Assembly (NCBI GenBank): GCA_026874595.1 | Contig: CM049307.1 | Location: forward strand, 78,716,643 to 78,780,642 | Length of the DNA stretch: 64,000 bases | Direction of reading: 5' to 3' | Origin: Sipunculus nudus | Lineage: Eukaryota; Annelida; Sipuncula; Golfingiida; Sipunculidae | In this document: positions 12,361 through 25,057 of the stretch, one piece after another | How positions within the stretch are numbered: the first letter of the stretch is position 1 | Layout of the letters: each line of letters opens with the position of its first letter | Made by a program: the position numbers and the translations under genes | The notes under the pieces: model-generated | Told to the model about the DNA's origin: nothing | The model's input: only the letters and a program-made list of their open reading frames with translations | The model's database searches: none

Positions 12361-12900
12361 ACTGGCGGCAGTCTTAACACTCAATGCGATGCTACCATAA
12401 TTCCTACCTCTCCCGATTTTTTAAGGGTAGCAAATGACTGCTATTTGTGTGTGTCACTCATGGCGACCGCTTTGGCAGGCCGCTGAGTTCCCCATTCCTC
12501 CTGTCGGCAGTTTTAACAGTCAGTGCAATGTTACCATAATCCTACCCCCTCTCGATTTTTTAGCGTAGCAATATTTGCGCGTGCGACTCATTGGGACCGC
12601 TCTTTCAGGCCGCTTTGATTGTCAGTAGTTTTAACAGTCAATGCGATGCTACCATAATTCGTACCCCCTCCCGATTTCATTATGGTAGCAAATAGCTGCC
12701 ATTTGCGCATGCGATTTAAAGGTAATCCTCTGGCAGGCCGCTTAGATCTCCACTCCCCCTGGCGGCAGTATGTACACTTTTTGTGGTGGCAAATACCTGC
12801 TATTTGCGCGTGCGATTCCTGGGGGCCTCTCTAACCCCCTCCCGCTTACCTACCCCTCACTATTTTATTATTTCTCTTCTCGACTCCCCCTGGCGGCACT
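12361..12900 (+). repeat. Minisatellite, about 125-138-bp unit, four copies
   Basis: Units starting near 12363, 12501, 12627 and 12761 share GGCAGTTTTAACAGTCAATG, then a T/C-rich CTACCCCCTCCCGATTTT, then TAGCAAAT and TTTGCGCGTGCG. The region is richer in CpG than its surroundings. No open frame is kept across the units. Confidence 0.75.
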
Positions 12901-14098
12901 AAGGGGAAACTGCCTGCAAAAAAACGAAAACTCCCATAAGCTTAACTACAGGCCGCTACCAAAACCCGGCAGGGCAGTTCCCCGCCTAGGTTTGTATTAA
13001 ATGTTGAGCATTATTTGTTAAGATGTTGTCTTGCTAGCTAAATAGATTGCTGGTTTTAACTTTAAAATCCTGTTGTTTGTCAGTGAGGTAATGTGATTCT
13101 TCCTCTGGTCATATGTTTTATCTTTTAGTAGTATTTGCAGTAGGTATGCTTAATTATTGGTGCAAACCACCACTGATGCAGCCAAGGTAGTTATTAATGC
13201 AGAGACCAGGAATACTGAAACATTGCTCAGCAAACCTGGGGCCATAAATTTGTGTCTGAAGCAGCTAGTTCAGAAACGTCTTACATGAACTTCCAGGAGC
13301 CTTTTATTTCCTTTAGAAGATTAAGACTTTATTTACGTATTATATACACAACCCCAGAAACACTACTTTGTTTGTTTGCATAAATTCATATTAAAAGTCA
13401 CTATGAGTCTAGCCTCAACTATTCCTACATTTTCTAAAGAAGGTGGAATGAAATTTCAGACACCTTAACAGTAATTGGTTCCTTCATGCAATCACAGATA
13501 GAAAGTCACCACAGAATATTGTGAAGCAGATTAAAAACCAATATATTTTTTTTTTGCGTTATACTGATACAATACAGAATCTAACAAGCAAGAATATAAG
13601 CTCCTTAGCGCAGATGTCTATTTGCGAAAAGAACGAAACCGAAGATTGTCCCAGTGGTCAAAGATCGCCGGCTTGTTAACGCTCCTCCATAACAAATTTG
13701 TGAACTGACAGAAGGAATCGAGCTGCATACTGGATTCATGTCGTATTTACGTGCTGGGTTTAACCATATTGCTTAACGTTACGTAGGTTTCAATATATTC
13801 ATAGTGTTTTTCACGTTAATGTTTCATTAACAAGTACAATCGACCAGATATATATTTCAAGTGACATGCGTTTGTGGCAGGTCGGGTTCATTAATGGTTT
13901 TTTATTCTGTTGAGGCTCGAAGCTCATCTGATATTTAGATGCATGGCACTGAAAACTGCTCATTGGCCAGACTTTGACCATCACTTCTGTCTGTGTATAC
14001 AAAATACGCATTTCCATATTATGCACAAACATATGTTCATTTGGAACCTTGACATATATTATGTTGAAAATATGCATAATACACTTGGAAAATGATGT
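12901..14098. other. Unique AT-rich spacer, no gene seen
   Basis: No repeats, exons or RNA genes are recognised here. Short open frames on both strands near 13.8-14.2 kb run into the neighbouring AT repeat and are not convincing. Confidence 0.5.
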
Positions 14099-14111
14099 AT
14101 ATATATATATA

Positions 14112-14169
<58 letters not shown>
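14099..14169. repeat. (TA)n microsatellite
   Basis: An almost pure TA dinucleotide run interrupted once by TTTATTT. Confidence 0.95.
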
Positions 14170-14170
<1 letters not shown>

Positions 14171-14824
14171 TATAAGCTTTACTAAATCAGATATTAAGGC
14201 ATAAAGGAAGTATTTAATCAGTATTTAATCAACGTCTCATTAAAAATATTCCATCATATCCAGGAGGATATTCATTCCACACCCTGTGAGTATGCTCTTC
14301 ATTATTCTATGATATGTTTCTGTATATATGTTCGTATTGTAATCAGGAAAAGAGCATGCATTTTCATAGAATCATACTGGCCCTGCTGGTGTCACACTGT
14401 TGAGGTAATGAGCACCTTGAAAATTTCATTTTCATTGAGCAGGAAATAATTATCGGAAATGAACACATCAACACTTGTTTCTCTCACCTGTCTTGTAGTC
14501 TGAATGGTTCTTAGCGGACGTGAAGATTCTTCCTCAAACTGAGATAGCAGGCCGGCCAGTTAAGCACCCAAGAGAATCAGCATTTTGCGAAAATGAATCG
14601 AAAATGTAAATTATTCCACATATCTATCCCCCAAAGAATATTATAGTACCAATTGATAAAGTTACTAATCAAGGAAAGTTAAAACAAAACGAAGACGTTC
14701 ATGAGGAACCTAAATCTGTCGCGGATACTGATGAAATAGCAAAAAATGTAAAGCGGTTCCTCGTGGAGCGGGGGGGGGGGGGTTAATCAAAATTGGGACA
14801 ACTTTTTGTTATAAAGACATCGTC

Positions 14825-14826
<2 letters not shown>
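14170..14826. other. Spacer between TA repeats, no gene seen
   Basis: AT-rich sequence with a homopolymeric G run at about 14770-14782. No coding or RNA signature is seen. Confidence 0.5.

Positions 14827-14872
<46 letters not shown>
14827..14872. repeat. (TA)n microsatellite
   Basis: A pure TA dinucleotide run. Confidence 0.95.
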
Positions 14873-14875
<3 letters not shown>

Positions 14876-15669
14876 CGTTTATCGTCTGTGTGACACATTT
14901 CAATTATATTTAATTAGGTATAAATTTAAAACAAATAAGGTATGTTTTCGGTATTGGTTGATTCTATGTCAGAACCAGATATATAATATTTCATAGTAAA
15001 CTTAGAAAATGGGACCAAAGTTTGTAATTCTAAATCTAAATTTTTCCTATTTTAATACATAAATATTACTCCCTGAATAGCAGGGAACGATTACATTGAC
15101 CATCCTTACTGGCTAAAAAGTGTGTTTGTATGTGTGTGTCGGGGGGATATACACCCTTACCTCCCCCCACCCCCTTATTGACGCCCCTGTTAAGACGCAC
15201 CATCATGGTCACATTTACACACAAAATCATTCAACTTTCCCGTAAATGATCACAAGCCGACGGTACCCGCATGGTCTTTATTACTGTTCGCTAATAGGAA
15301 CAGATAATCCCTTTATTGTTAAAAAAACGATTCCAAATGGTCACATTATACTCAAGTTACCACATCCTTATAGTCTCCACCCGTAGTTTTAAATCCTTTT
15401 TTTAATTTATATTATTATTAAATATTAATTATAAGCTAGGATATATCAATTTTCTGCAGGCGTGCTTTAATGTTCTCATGCAATCAATTTTCATGTACAA
15501 CATATCGCCAAATTCCTTTATGTCATCCATTTTCTGTAATTTAGAAACTGTCCCCATCAACAGATCGAAGATTTTACTGCTTCGATCACCTACAGAGGTC
15601 GCTTTAGGTCATGCTTACCAAAACATACCGTAGTAGAACGTAGCGGAAAACGACTTCTAAATCATCTGT

Positions 15670-15921
15670 TTACCACCACCTTTCAGTTCCCGGCAACACA
15701 TCTTTTATTGCGCTGTTTGCTACGCATCGGTCTCCTGCCTGTGAAGTCGCGGAATAGAATACACGACCGACTTTTTTGTCAATTAACCCACCATCATGTT
15801 CAGGTATACGCTCTCTGGTGTATCCTCCACACGTTGTGTTAAATGGCCGTAAGCTAAGTGTATATTGACTGTCACGAGTGCTTTTCTGGTCTAGTGTGCA
15901 GATGTTTATATAGTCAGCCAT
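15670..15921 (-). CDS. Doubtful short ORF, possible first exon divergent from the transporter gene
   Basis: An 83-residue frame starts MADYINICTLDQ and has balanced composition with no low-complexity stretch, unlike most short frames here. Near its end the minus strand has CTGAAAG followed by GTGGTG, which could be a splice donor. It lies about 480 bases upstream of the SLC16-like start codon on the opposite strand. No domain is recognised and no downstream exon was found, so it may be chance. Confidence 0.15.
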   Translation of the reverse strand: MADYINICTLDQKSTRDSQYTLSLRPFNTTCGGYTRERIPEHDGGLIDKKVGRVFYSATSQAGDRCVANSAIKDVLPGTERWW

Positions 15922-15949
15922 TATGCTCAGGTAGCAGCGAGTACACCAA

Positions 15950-16038
15950 CTACAGGTGATGCGAATAAACCTTGAATACTGGCTTTCTAAATTCCAGTCA
16001 TTATTCGAGATTTTTGTTTTGCCTGAGCAACCTTAAAG
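15950..16038 (+). other. Candidate non-coding 5' exon of the SLC16-like gene
   Basis: The first coding exon of the transporter gene follows a splice acceptor at 16395-16396 rather than a promoter, so a 5' untranslated exon must lie upstream. AAAG|GTAAGTG at 16035-16044 is a strong donor consensus in the right place and strand. The left boundary of this exon is unknown. Confidence 0.35.
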
Positions 16039-16401
16039 GTAAGTGTTTCCACTAATTATCCACGTGAGAAATGGCTAAAAGTTACCTGTGCCCTTCCATA
16101 AGTAATGCAAGGTATATATATATTACGTCATGATATTGCAGGGTCCCCGCTACGCAGATGCCCCTTTATCATTAATAAACCATTAAGAATAACAATATTG
16201 ATTTATGTCTGTCATATCCATTCACAGACAAACTTAAGTCTCCCGATTGTCTCTTGCTTAACGGCTATGGAATGTTGTTTGTATGTAATCACTTCTGACA
16301 CATCACTTCCGCAGTTATTTAACATTTCATAAGATGAAATGATCTTTCTTTATACATTCAATCAATGCCGGTTGAGTCTATTTTTTTTAATGTAAGGAAA
16401 C

Positions 16402-19400
16402 ATGTCGGAAAATGAAGCTTTTGAAGGGATTTCGTTAAGCGCTGTGGAAACTGAGCTAGGATACTCATCTTGTGAACCCGTGTCAGTGTGTGACACAAAA
16501 GTGATTACCTCCGCTAATCTCACACAAGAATCAACCGAAAAAGAAGAACCTGGGAGTGTAGCAAACGTAAAAAATAATGCGACTGCAGAAGGTGCCAATG
16601 CAAGAAATAACATGTACAGTTCAAATTATGAATCCCAAGAGGACGCAAAGAAATTGGCTCACAGGGTCAATAAACCATCTGACGACAGCATAGAAACATG
16701 GTTAAGCTACCTTGTTCTTGCCGTATGTTTTGCAACCTTTGCTGTATCGGACGGAGTACTTTTTTTGTATGGAATTATGTATCAAGACCTAAAGTTAAGT
16801 TTCGACACTGACACTTCCAGTCTGGCCCTGCCGTTTTCCGTACAAACTGGTGTTGCTTATTTCGGAGGCAAGTCACTTTTAACATTTACACAGTGTCACA
16901 CTGAATAACCATTGTTTTCACCAGGTTTTTATCCGGAATCGCAAGTAAACTATAATGCGAAGTATGGAATCATGAAACGCGGCATTTCCCTGGATTTCCT
17001 TTTTTTCTCACTTTATACGTTGTTAGTACATGTAATGGAGACGTAAGCATCATTCAGCTTATTGTATATTCATTGTTGCAGTCCTGATCACAAGTCCGCT
17101 CTTGAAGGTCTTGTCACTTCGAGCTGCTGGAATTACTGGGGGACTTCTGGCCGCTGTAGGTATTTTGATATCATCATTTGCCGAAAGCCTCCTTCTCTTC
17201 ACTGTTACATATGGCTTGGTATCAGGTATGAATAAATATTTTGTATAAAATTAAAAATGTTAATATTCGTTACAGGCAGGTAATTATTAAAGCCAGATTA
17301 GAGATAGCTGCTCTCACTTTCATCCAATATGCTTATACACATTCATATCACAATATGCCATATATAATAAGCTGCTCAGTTCTCTGATGCAACAGTTCTG
17401 ATCACAACCAAACCCTCTTCGCAGATAGATTCGCCCCTTGCAAATGTCCATGGGGTATACATGACGTAATTCTCGGCCAGTGATTCATAACTCGAAAACA
17501 TTACGAAAGCTTAACCGGGACCGCCATTATTTTATTTTTCCGAATGGATTAAAACCAAAATGTTGCAAGCAGGATGCCGTTAAGGTATACAACTAGAATA
17601 AATAATACGGACAGTTAACTTTAACCGTCATCTTCATTCGCATTTCAGGTTCTGGATATGCATTCCTGGTAATCTTGGCCTCTATAGGCGTTCCATTCTT
17701 CTTTGACCGACATCTAGCGGTGGCGACTGGAATCTCAAACGCAGGGTCAAGTTTAGGCGTGTTCGCGATGGGTCCTCTGATCAGGTATCTCATCGACAAA
17801 TACACTTGGCGTGGCTGCATGTTGTTCCAAGCCGGTGTTGTTCTTCAGTGTGTTTGGTTGTGGATGCTGGTACGACCTTATTTAGATAAAGATTCAAAGA
17901 ATCATGGACGCAACAAACGTGAAGACAAGAATACTCAACATTCCTGTGATCAAGACATAAATCAATCAAATATCCAGGAACAGAACATAGAAACGGAGAA
18001 TAAACTGTTGGCAGCATTAAAATCCGCCGTAGACTTTAGTCTGTTGAAGGAGATGTCGTTTGTCCTCTATATGATAGTTCTTTTTATAGCTCAACTTTCA
18101 TATCCGCTGGTGTACGTGTTTGCACCAGATAAAGGTACAGAGATGGGATTTTCTAAATATGAAACCGGATGGTTTGTTTCTTGTCTGGGGATTGGCAGTC
18201 TACTCGGAAGAATATTGATTGGTTTGGTTGGTAATGCAACCTTCCTGCAAAGACGACACGTACGACTTCACAGCTTTTGTCTCGCTCTGGCTGGGGTCAG
18301 CTATATTTTTTTACCATCATGTGGAAGTCTTCGGTCCATGTACACTATTATGGTGGTGTGCGGGTTCGCAGGTGGTACGTATTATTACATTTCCATGTGA
18401 CATCAAATATCAGCTGTTAACTGGTCAATATCTATCACTTTTTGATGTGTCTACTTATTCTCCTAATCTGACAAAAGAACTCAATGGCATGTCCAAATTT
18501 CATGCAATGGTGCTTGATTCCCAATAAGTAGTCTTGTTTAATGTCGTTATGATAAAAATGAGTTTGGGTACGAATTGTACGCAACCGGGCCGAACAAAAG
18601 ACAATGATAGTAAACAGTAGGCTTGGGAAGATTTTACAGTGGTGAGCGATAATGCAAGAGCTTACCGTCTTGATGTACATACGTTACAACCAACTAATGT
18701 CCATTCACTATGTATTTATCTGCAAATTGACATTTATAATCACATCCATCTTAAATTAGGTCGATTATAGAAAATAATGTCGTCTTCTTTTCCAGGTGGA
18801 CATATCGTAATGGTTCAAGTCGTTATTGTGGGTTTATTCGGAAAAGGGAGACTCGCACGTTCTTACTGTATTTGTTCTTTTGTATTTGGTGTGGGGTCCT
18901 TGATGGCTGCCCCACTTTCAGGTTAACATGATTGAACAAAAGCCTAGGTCACATACATCGCACAATAGAAATACGACAGGTCAACGACAGAAAATTGGGG
19001 AAGTTCCAAGATGGTCATGGGTGTTTCGTACGAAACTGAGGAGTTTTGCGAGGAAAAAAAAAACTGTCGCAGACCATTGTCGTAGAATGTTGAACTGTTA
19101 TACGTTGCTTTACGACTGTGTTAAGATAAACCTACGACTTTCGTACGACTGTTTGGTTATCTGAGGCAGTACGAATCGTATGACTTTCCTACGACAGCCC
19201 AACGATTGACGCACGTTATACCTGTGACGGTCCGACGAATGTTCTACCGTTTTAAGTCATTTGTCCGACCGCCGTTGGTTTGTCTTAAGCCACATAAATC
19301 GCACAACACATATACGACAGGTCTAGGACAGAAAATTTGTGAAATATTTCTTTTGTATTAAGACTATCGTACTAGTGTCGTAGGAAGAACGTATGATTAG

Positions 19401-20254
19401 ACTTATACAGCTTTGACAAATATTTTTTATATGAACGCTCTCAAACCTACGACGGTTCCCTTAGTCGTAGTCCTGCTGAAATCGTACGACAGAAAAAAAG
19501 TAGGATATTGTGACTAAAGTCTATGTGGAAACAACGCACAACACATATACGACAAGTCTACGGCAGAAAATTAGGGAAATCATAGGATAGTCGTTGGTGT
19601 GTCGCACGAAAGTCATGTGTTCTGCGACGGAAAAAGCTGTCGTAGACCCTTTTTGTAGAATTGTTAACATGTTCAAATTTTTTCAGCGTCGAAGGTTATT
19701 CTTTACATCAGCCCATCTCGTAGGTCTTTTGTAAGATGCTTGACGACTGTGTTACGATAAATCTATGACTCTCGTACGGATATTTGGTTATCTGAGGCCC
19801 TGCGACAGCCATATGATTGCCGCACGGTCCAAGACGGTCCTACGAATGTTCTACCGTTGAAAGTCATTACTGCGACCACCTTGTGTTTGTTTTAGTACTA
19901 TGAATCTATAACGACAATCGGGGGACCTCAGACAACTGTCGTAGGAAGAGCGTTCAATTAGACTTAGACAGCCCTGACCAATAATCGCAAGGAATTAAAA
20001 AAAAAATAAGAACTGTTTGAGTGATTTTTATTATCATGTCGAAAAATATATTTATATATATATACTCTTAACATATTTTATTCATGTATATTCCAGGGTT
20101 TATCCGGGATAATCTAAATTCCTACGATCCTGCCTTTTACCTTGCTGGAGGACAATTTTTCTTAGCAGTAATAATCACATTTTTTGTTCGAACTTCTGAT
20201 GAGTCATCGAAGGACTACAATGGAACACGAGTTTCAGAGGGTGTATCTCATTAA
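16402..20254 (+). CDS. SLC16-like monocarboxylate transporter family protein, five coding exons, complete
   Basis: A major facilitator superfamily membrane protein of 539 residues, assembled from exons 16402-16867, 17082-17225, 17649-18374, 18796-18921 and 20097-20254. Every intron is in phase 1 and every internal exon is a multiple of three. Intron 1 has a GC donor (GCAAGT); the others are GT-AG. The N-terminal ~100 residues are polar and cytosolic in character. TM1 (about 101-127) carries Asp-Gly at 117-118, matching the family's DG motif. Exon 2 and the start of exon 3 give TM3-TM4 with the family's glycine-rich YGLVSGSGYAFL and a FFDRHLAVATGISNAGSSLG block, the counterpart of YFxKRRxLAxGxAxxGSxxG in known MCTs. 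A long polar loop separates the halves. TM8 keeps an Arg in GIGSLLGRI, and exon 4 carries the GLFGKGRL motif. The ATG follows an acceptor-bounded GAAAC, a context shared with the paralog at 61988. It probably moves small carboxylates or similar solutes; the substrate is unknown. Confidence 0.88.
18940..19990 (+). repeat. CGAC/TCGTACGA-rich diverged tandem repeat inside intron 4
   Basis: Blocks beginning CACAACACATATACGACAGG, followed by a GACAGAAAATT segment, recur near 18957, 19300 and 19535. They are followed in two cases by GTCGTAGA and TCTGAGGC segments. The words TACGAC, GTCGTA and CGTACGA are very dense. No protein frame is preserved. It accounts for most of the 1.2 kb intron between exons 4 and 5 of the transporter gene. 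Confidence 0.65.
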
Positions 20255-20828
20255 AATTATCTTTCCTGATGGCTAAATGCTCTCATTAACAGACTTATTT
20301 CGATATGGATTTAACTGATAATGTATTTTACATATCTTTAAGAACGAGGAGTTTTCTTTTACAATATCCATCACGCATGTATATTACATTTCAGCTGAAG
20401 TCTGTGAACGAACAACACGGAGCATGATTTACTTTAATCCTGTGTTAGTCATGGGCACGAATTACATTAAGACCGTCTGCACATTATTCAGTTTTGATAA
20501 GTTTGTTTTTAAATAAGAGTCTGTGTGATTTAACAAAGTAATTGACACGCGGGACTGACAAACAATATAACTCTTTTCAGTTCACAAAGAGAGAGTGTGA
20601 GCTTATTTTTTGTATACCCCATACACCCATCTTATGATTTTAGAGTCAATTTATTTCCATTTTAAAGCGGTACACAACTAAAACGTCCTATTTAAATATA
20701 AATTTAAATCTTATGCATTTAGCAGACAAACAAGCACATCGGTATATTAATTATTACGTGTCTTTAACGCTAAGCGGTAGTGCTTCTGAATGATTAAATA
20801 TGTGTAAACTGTTTATGTAATCCTGTGG

Positions 20829-20834
20829 AAATAA
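20829..20834 (+). terminator. Polyadenylation signal AATAAA of the SLC16-like gene
   Basis: A canonical AATAAA lies 575 bases after the stop codon, in an AT-rich 3' untranslated region with no other strong candidate nearby. The cleavage site is not determined. Confidence 0.5.
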
Positions 20835-20854
20835 ATATGTTTAAACCAAAGCGG

Positions 20855-22651
20855 TCTGTCCTTAATTTGGAATATTTACAGTTGTCGCCATTTTCTGATT
20901 CCAAAATAAGGAATTTTTAGCGACAAATGTTGTGAAAACAAAAAGGCCGAAATCTTCATGAACGAAGGAGACTTTTGAAGCCCTCCTTTCTCATATGTTC
21001 AGATTCTTTTCCTAGTAGGTGGGTTAAGTGGCTTTTGACTTCAAGTCATGATGCAAAGATCCCCTTTGGCAGAAAAAAGTACCTTATGGTCATGGGAATA
21101 AATTTATCTAAAGACACACGTAAGATCTCCCCTAGTTTGTGAAATATATGCAAATTATTCAAAATGGCCGCCGAAAATACTCCAAACCACATATGCTTGC
21201 TTCTGTTACAGCTATAATGAAAAATTTTGTATCAATATATACATTTTTGTGGTCAAGTAATCCAGTGAAATAGGTTTCAAGATTGAGAAAACAATAGTTT
21301 TCTCCTTACCAAGAAAATCTGGGGTACATTTCAGTAAATATCAATGATTTTCTTCCATCATGGTAACCTGAGACACTTCTTATCTGTGTGCTTAGCATAG
21401 GGAGGTATGAAAAAGTTGTGAATAGATCCTGTAGACGTACACAATCCCCAGTCGACATACATAGAGCATAAAACCACAGCAAATTAAATGCATTAATTAC
21501 TGGTACGTGGCACTTACTTAATCTGAGTTAAGGCAGTACAATAAGGCTATACGGTTAGCTCAGATATACAGTTTGTTCAATATTTAAAAATACCCGAGTG
21601 AAATGTTTTCAGAAAATGATCAAGCATTTCCATCAGTGTGGCAAATTCAAAGAAGATTTGGATACCATCAAGGCAACCTTCCCATTTCTTAAGAATAGGA
21701 AGTATGCAAGTTTAAACATCACATAATAATATACTGCCTTTTTAGCTCAACTGAATGTAAGTCATTTGAGCTACAGGGAAGACACCACCTCTCTCACTGT
21801 CGTTCACTGATACCAGTGCTAAAGTTGATATTGAACTCTTGTTGGAAAACATAGCTCATTGATCCCCCCCTCCCACAAATTGTTCTAGCAAGGCCTAGTG
21901 AGACCATCTCTAATATCCAGGTTTGCTCAACTGGAAATTTGCCAGAGACCCCCCCCCCCCCACAACTCTGTTGTACAGGGGTGCTATTTCAATTCATAAT
22001 GTGGGTGGGATGGGGTTTTTGACATCCTCTTACTCACATATAGGCCCTTGTAATGGGGTATACCACATCTCATCCATCAGTATGCATGATTTTATCAGAC
22101 TGAGCGCATTTATACTTGTACTAAGATTCAAAATTGGTAGTGCTTGCTTTATACATGTACTTGTCACACCTTAAAAAATAATAACTTTTCAAATAATAGG
22201 CAAGTATATCATCAGGGAACCTGGAAAGATATGTGCATTTTGCCTGTAGCATTTGTTATATTATAATAGCTAGTATATGTTAATGCAATTACAAATGTTA
22301 CATCATTTTGTAATATAAAGGCTGTACTGCATATACATTGCTTCCTCTTTATAAATCCTCATACACATGTGATGCTGTTTTTGCACCTTCCTGTTTATAC
22401 ACTGTATAAAAACATTTATTGATACGATATTTACCATTTTATATGCACTATAGCACTTTCGTTTATTAATTTATATACCTGCACTTACTTTGTAAATATT
22501 ATTAATATGCTTGGTGCCGTCTTTCGTTGGTTACAGGTTTATCAGTTCTGTTTTTGTATACTCCCAGAATTTTTTCTACTTGTGCAGGTGTTCAGAGAGC
22601 CATACATGCATCAATGATTAGAGGAAAGATGGAGAAAATGTTCCACGCCTG
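20855..22651. other. AT-rich spacer with one repeat-element terminus
   Basis: There is no gene. At about 21745-21790 the sequence TTTTTAGCTCAACTGAATGTAAGTC resembles the left hairpin end of the elements at 9394 and 27448, but what follows diverges. This is probably an old fragment. A C run lies at about 21951-21961. Confidence 0.4.
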
Positions 22652-22726
22652 ACCAAACTAAGAGCTGTGAACAAAGTACAAATGCAAGATGTGCATTTGT
22701 ACTTTGTTCACAGCTCTTAGTTTGGT
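22652..22726. repeat. Perfect 35-bp inverted repeat with 5-base loop
   Basis: Bases 22652-22686 (starting ACCAAACTAAGAGCTG) are the exact reverse complement of 22692-22726; the loop is AGATG. No mismatches are seen over 35 bp. RNA from either strand would fold into a long perfect hairpin. There is no flanking duplication to mark it as a transposon. Confidence 0.9.
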
Positions 22727-23771
22727 TTAATATTCAAACTCTCTCATAGATTTTAGAAAGATGGGCACTCAACAGGAAATGTCATCCTTATGCAGTGATT
22801 AAGTATTAACAAGTGTTGTCTTGACCTTTCATTGTGATGTACATGCTAGGCTTAATTTACTCTGTCAATATTTTGGTATCTATACAACAGATTTTATGTT
22901 AATAATATGGCACATAAGGCACATAAGGCCATACTTATTTAATTTTTCGTTTCTCAGACCCGCCGACCCTAAGTTGTGACAATTTGGAAAATAAATTTAA
23001 CAGTGTCCCTGTCGTTATTTTTTTGCCGCCGTTATAAAATGTGTCCATGAGTCGTGATATAAATCCCCTAAAAAAGTAATCTCGCAGTCACCTCCTACAA
23101 AATGCGACCCACACGACAGAGTTGGTTGTTTTTTAAGTCACCGCATTTGCCGTGCCCATGGTTAGTGAAACATTTCCCTTGTCTTTCTCATGATCATCTA
23201 AAATCCGAGGATCTGCTGAGATAAAAAGATTTTCGTCGGAAATCTTCCTCAAGTCAAACCGTTCAAATGTTCTCCTTCATACTTTCACGTTTCATCACGA
23301 TCTTACCCGATTTCAGTTTTATGTTCTTCTTGTAATGATGGACCGCTTACGTTCGAAAACATTAAAAGTGCTGCCTGTAATATATTATATCAGCGGGGAT
23401 TGTAATATTTTCCACAAGGTGTCCGAAAAAGTCTTGCTTTTGAATGGTTCTGCCGAGCTCAGGATGCCACCTCAATGCAGGGTCACGATCGAACTATTGT
23501 GGCATTCTTGACATCGCGTGGAAAATCCTCTGTAGACAAGGAATCATTAGGCCGAAGGCGGAAAAAGTCGACTTATTTAAATCTCTTCGTTAAAATGGCT
23601 GCGAACATGTGACTACGAGGTTGTGATTATGGAAATTCTGGATGAAATCAGCTACTTTCGATAATTTGGATAACCGATCGCTGTGTGTATGCTTGTAGCA
23701 TCGCATTTGAGAGCACAGGAATTGTTGCACATGGACAATTTCCCGCCATGAATCACATGAATGAAACTTAA

Positions 23772-23850
23772 CGCGCATGCGTGTAGTATACTATGAATCT
23801 CTGATTGGCTCTCTTTCTAGGGCTGCTGGGCGGGGTCTCTTTCCGCCAAT
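23772..23850. promoter_or_regulatory. TATA-less promoter-like island (NRF1, CCAAT, GC box motifs)
   Basis: Within 80 bases lie CGCGCATGCGTG (NRF1-type palindrome, 23772-23783), ATTGG (23804-23808), GGGCGGGG (23828-23835) and CCAAT (23846-23850). The surrounding 23.0-23.9 kb is richer in CpG than the spacer around it. On the minus strand a strong donor (GGGTAAGAT) is present near 23303-23311, so a minus-strand transcript is possible. No conserved protein exon was found on either side. Confidence 0.4.
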
Positions 23851-23873
23851 CGCGTTGAAGCCCTGACAGGTCG

Positions 23874-25014
23874 TCATATGCAAATAAACTCTAAACTTTC
23901 AACCAAATACTCGCGCGATGGAAATGCCAAAAATAGCACTGAGCACCTTTGTGTTGTTTCCAGGGTGGCACATACCGCGTAATATACCGCTACCACTTTA
24001 ATATACCGATATTTTAAGGGCTCCGAAGCGTTTATCAAGTGACAGATGTACGAACCTTGTTGGAAAACATTCTGAAATGATGTTATTAATATATAATTAC
24101 GTCTGATATATTTGTTTATATTAGCTTGATTTTTCCCACCTTGCAATTGTTTACATTTCTGAGGGGTCAGGTTTTACCTCATTTGATATATTTGATAAAA
24201 TTTCTGATGGGTATATTTTTCCCAGATTTTTTATATAGTAATTTTTATTTTGTGTTTTTGAGGGTATTTTTTTCAATGACTGACAACAGATAGATCCTAT
24301 CTTAAAGATGATTTCAGTGATATTTTAAATAAAAAGGACTTTGCTTATTTTCCGACTGGGTGACCCTGATGAACCTTGATATTGCTTAAATGTGCGTTTG
24401 TGTTTGAATTGCATATTTCATGGCTATTTTCATTTGCCTGAACTTTCCTTTATTTGTTGTAAGCTTTGTATTTCAACTGACCATATAATGTACTTCAAAA
24501 ATAACAGTTAATTTTGCAACCAATCTCCTGTACAGGTCATTTTAAACTTTCCAGCTGTTTAAGTAAAAAAAGTGGACTGATTGGTTTTTCAAAAATGTTA
24601 ATTTAGTTGAAATTTTTAATTTATTAATTGTTAATTTTTATTGATAAAAGTTTATTTAAAAATTAGAAAAAATCATGATTTTTTTTAAAGTCGAATTTTT
24701 ACCAGCCCTTTCAGAAAGGATTGAGGGTATCCTGCAGATACAGAAAATACTTTAGTTCACATGACATTGTAGAAGGGCACATATAGTTCCTATATATTCA
24801 TTTCATCATTTGTAAAATTTATATGGAAAAAATGGCGCTTTTCATTTTTTTTTAATTTTGAATTATATTTATTTTATTTTCCCTCCTCCTCCCCACCACT
24901 TTTCATTTCTTCGTATGAGAAACGTTTTATTAAATAAGTAAGGCCTAAAATGAAAAAAATGATTATTAATCGATCATCTTTCAGTCATTGAGTATGATTT
25001 TAAAACTGATTCGT

Positions 25015-25017
<3 letters not shown>
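23874..25017. other. AT-rich spacer, no gene seen
   Basis: Poly-T and poly-A rich sequence with no coding or RNA signature. It ends at a TA microsatellite. Confidence 0.5.

Positions 25018-25054
<37 letters not shown>
25018..25054. repeat. (TA)n microsatellite
   Basis: A pure TA dinucleotide run. Confidence 0.95.
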
Positions 25055-25057
<3 letters not shown>

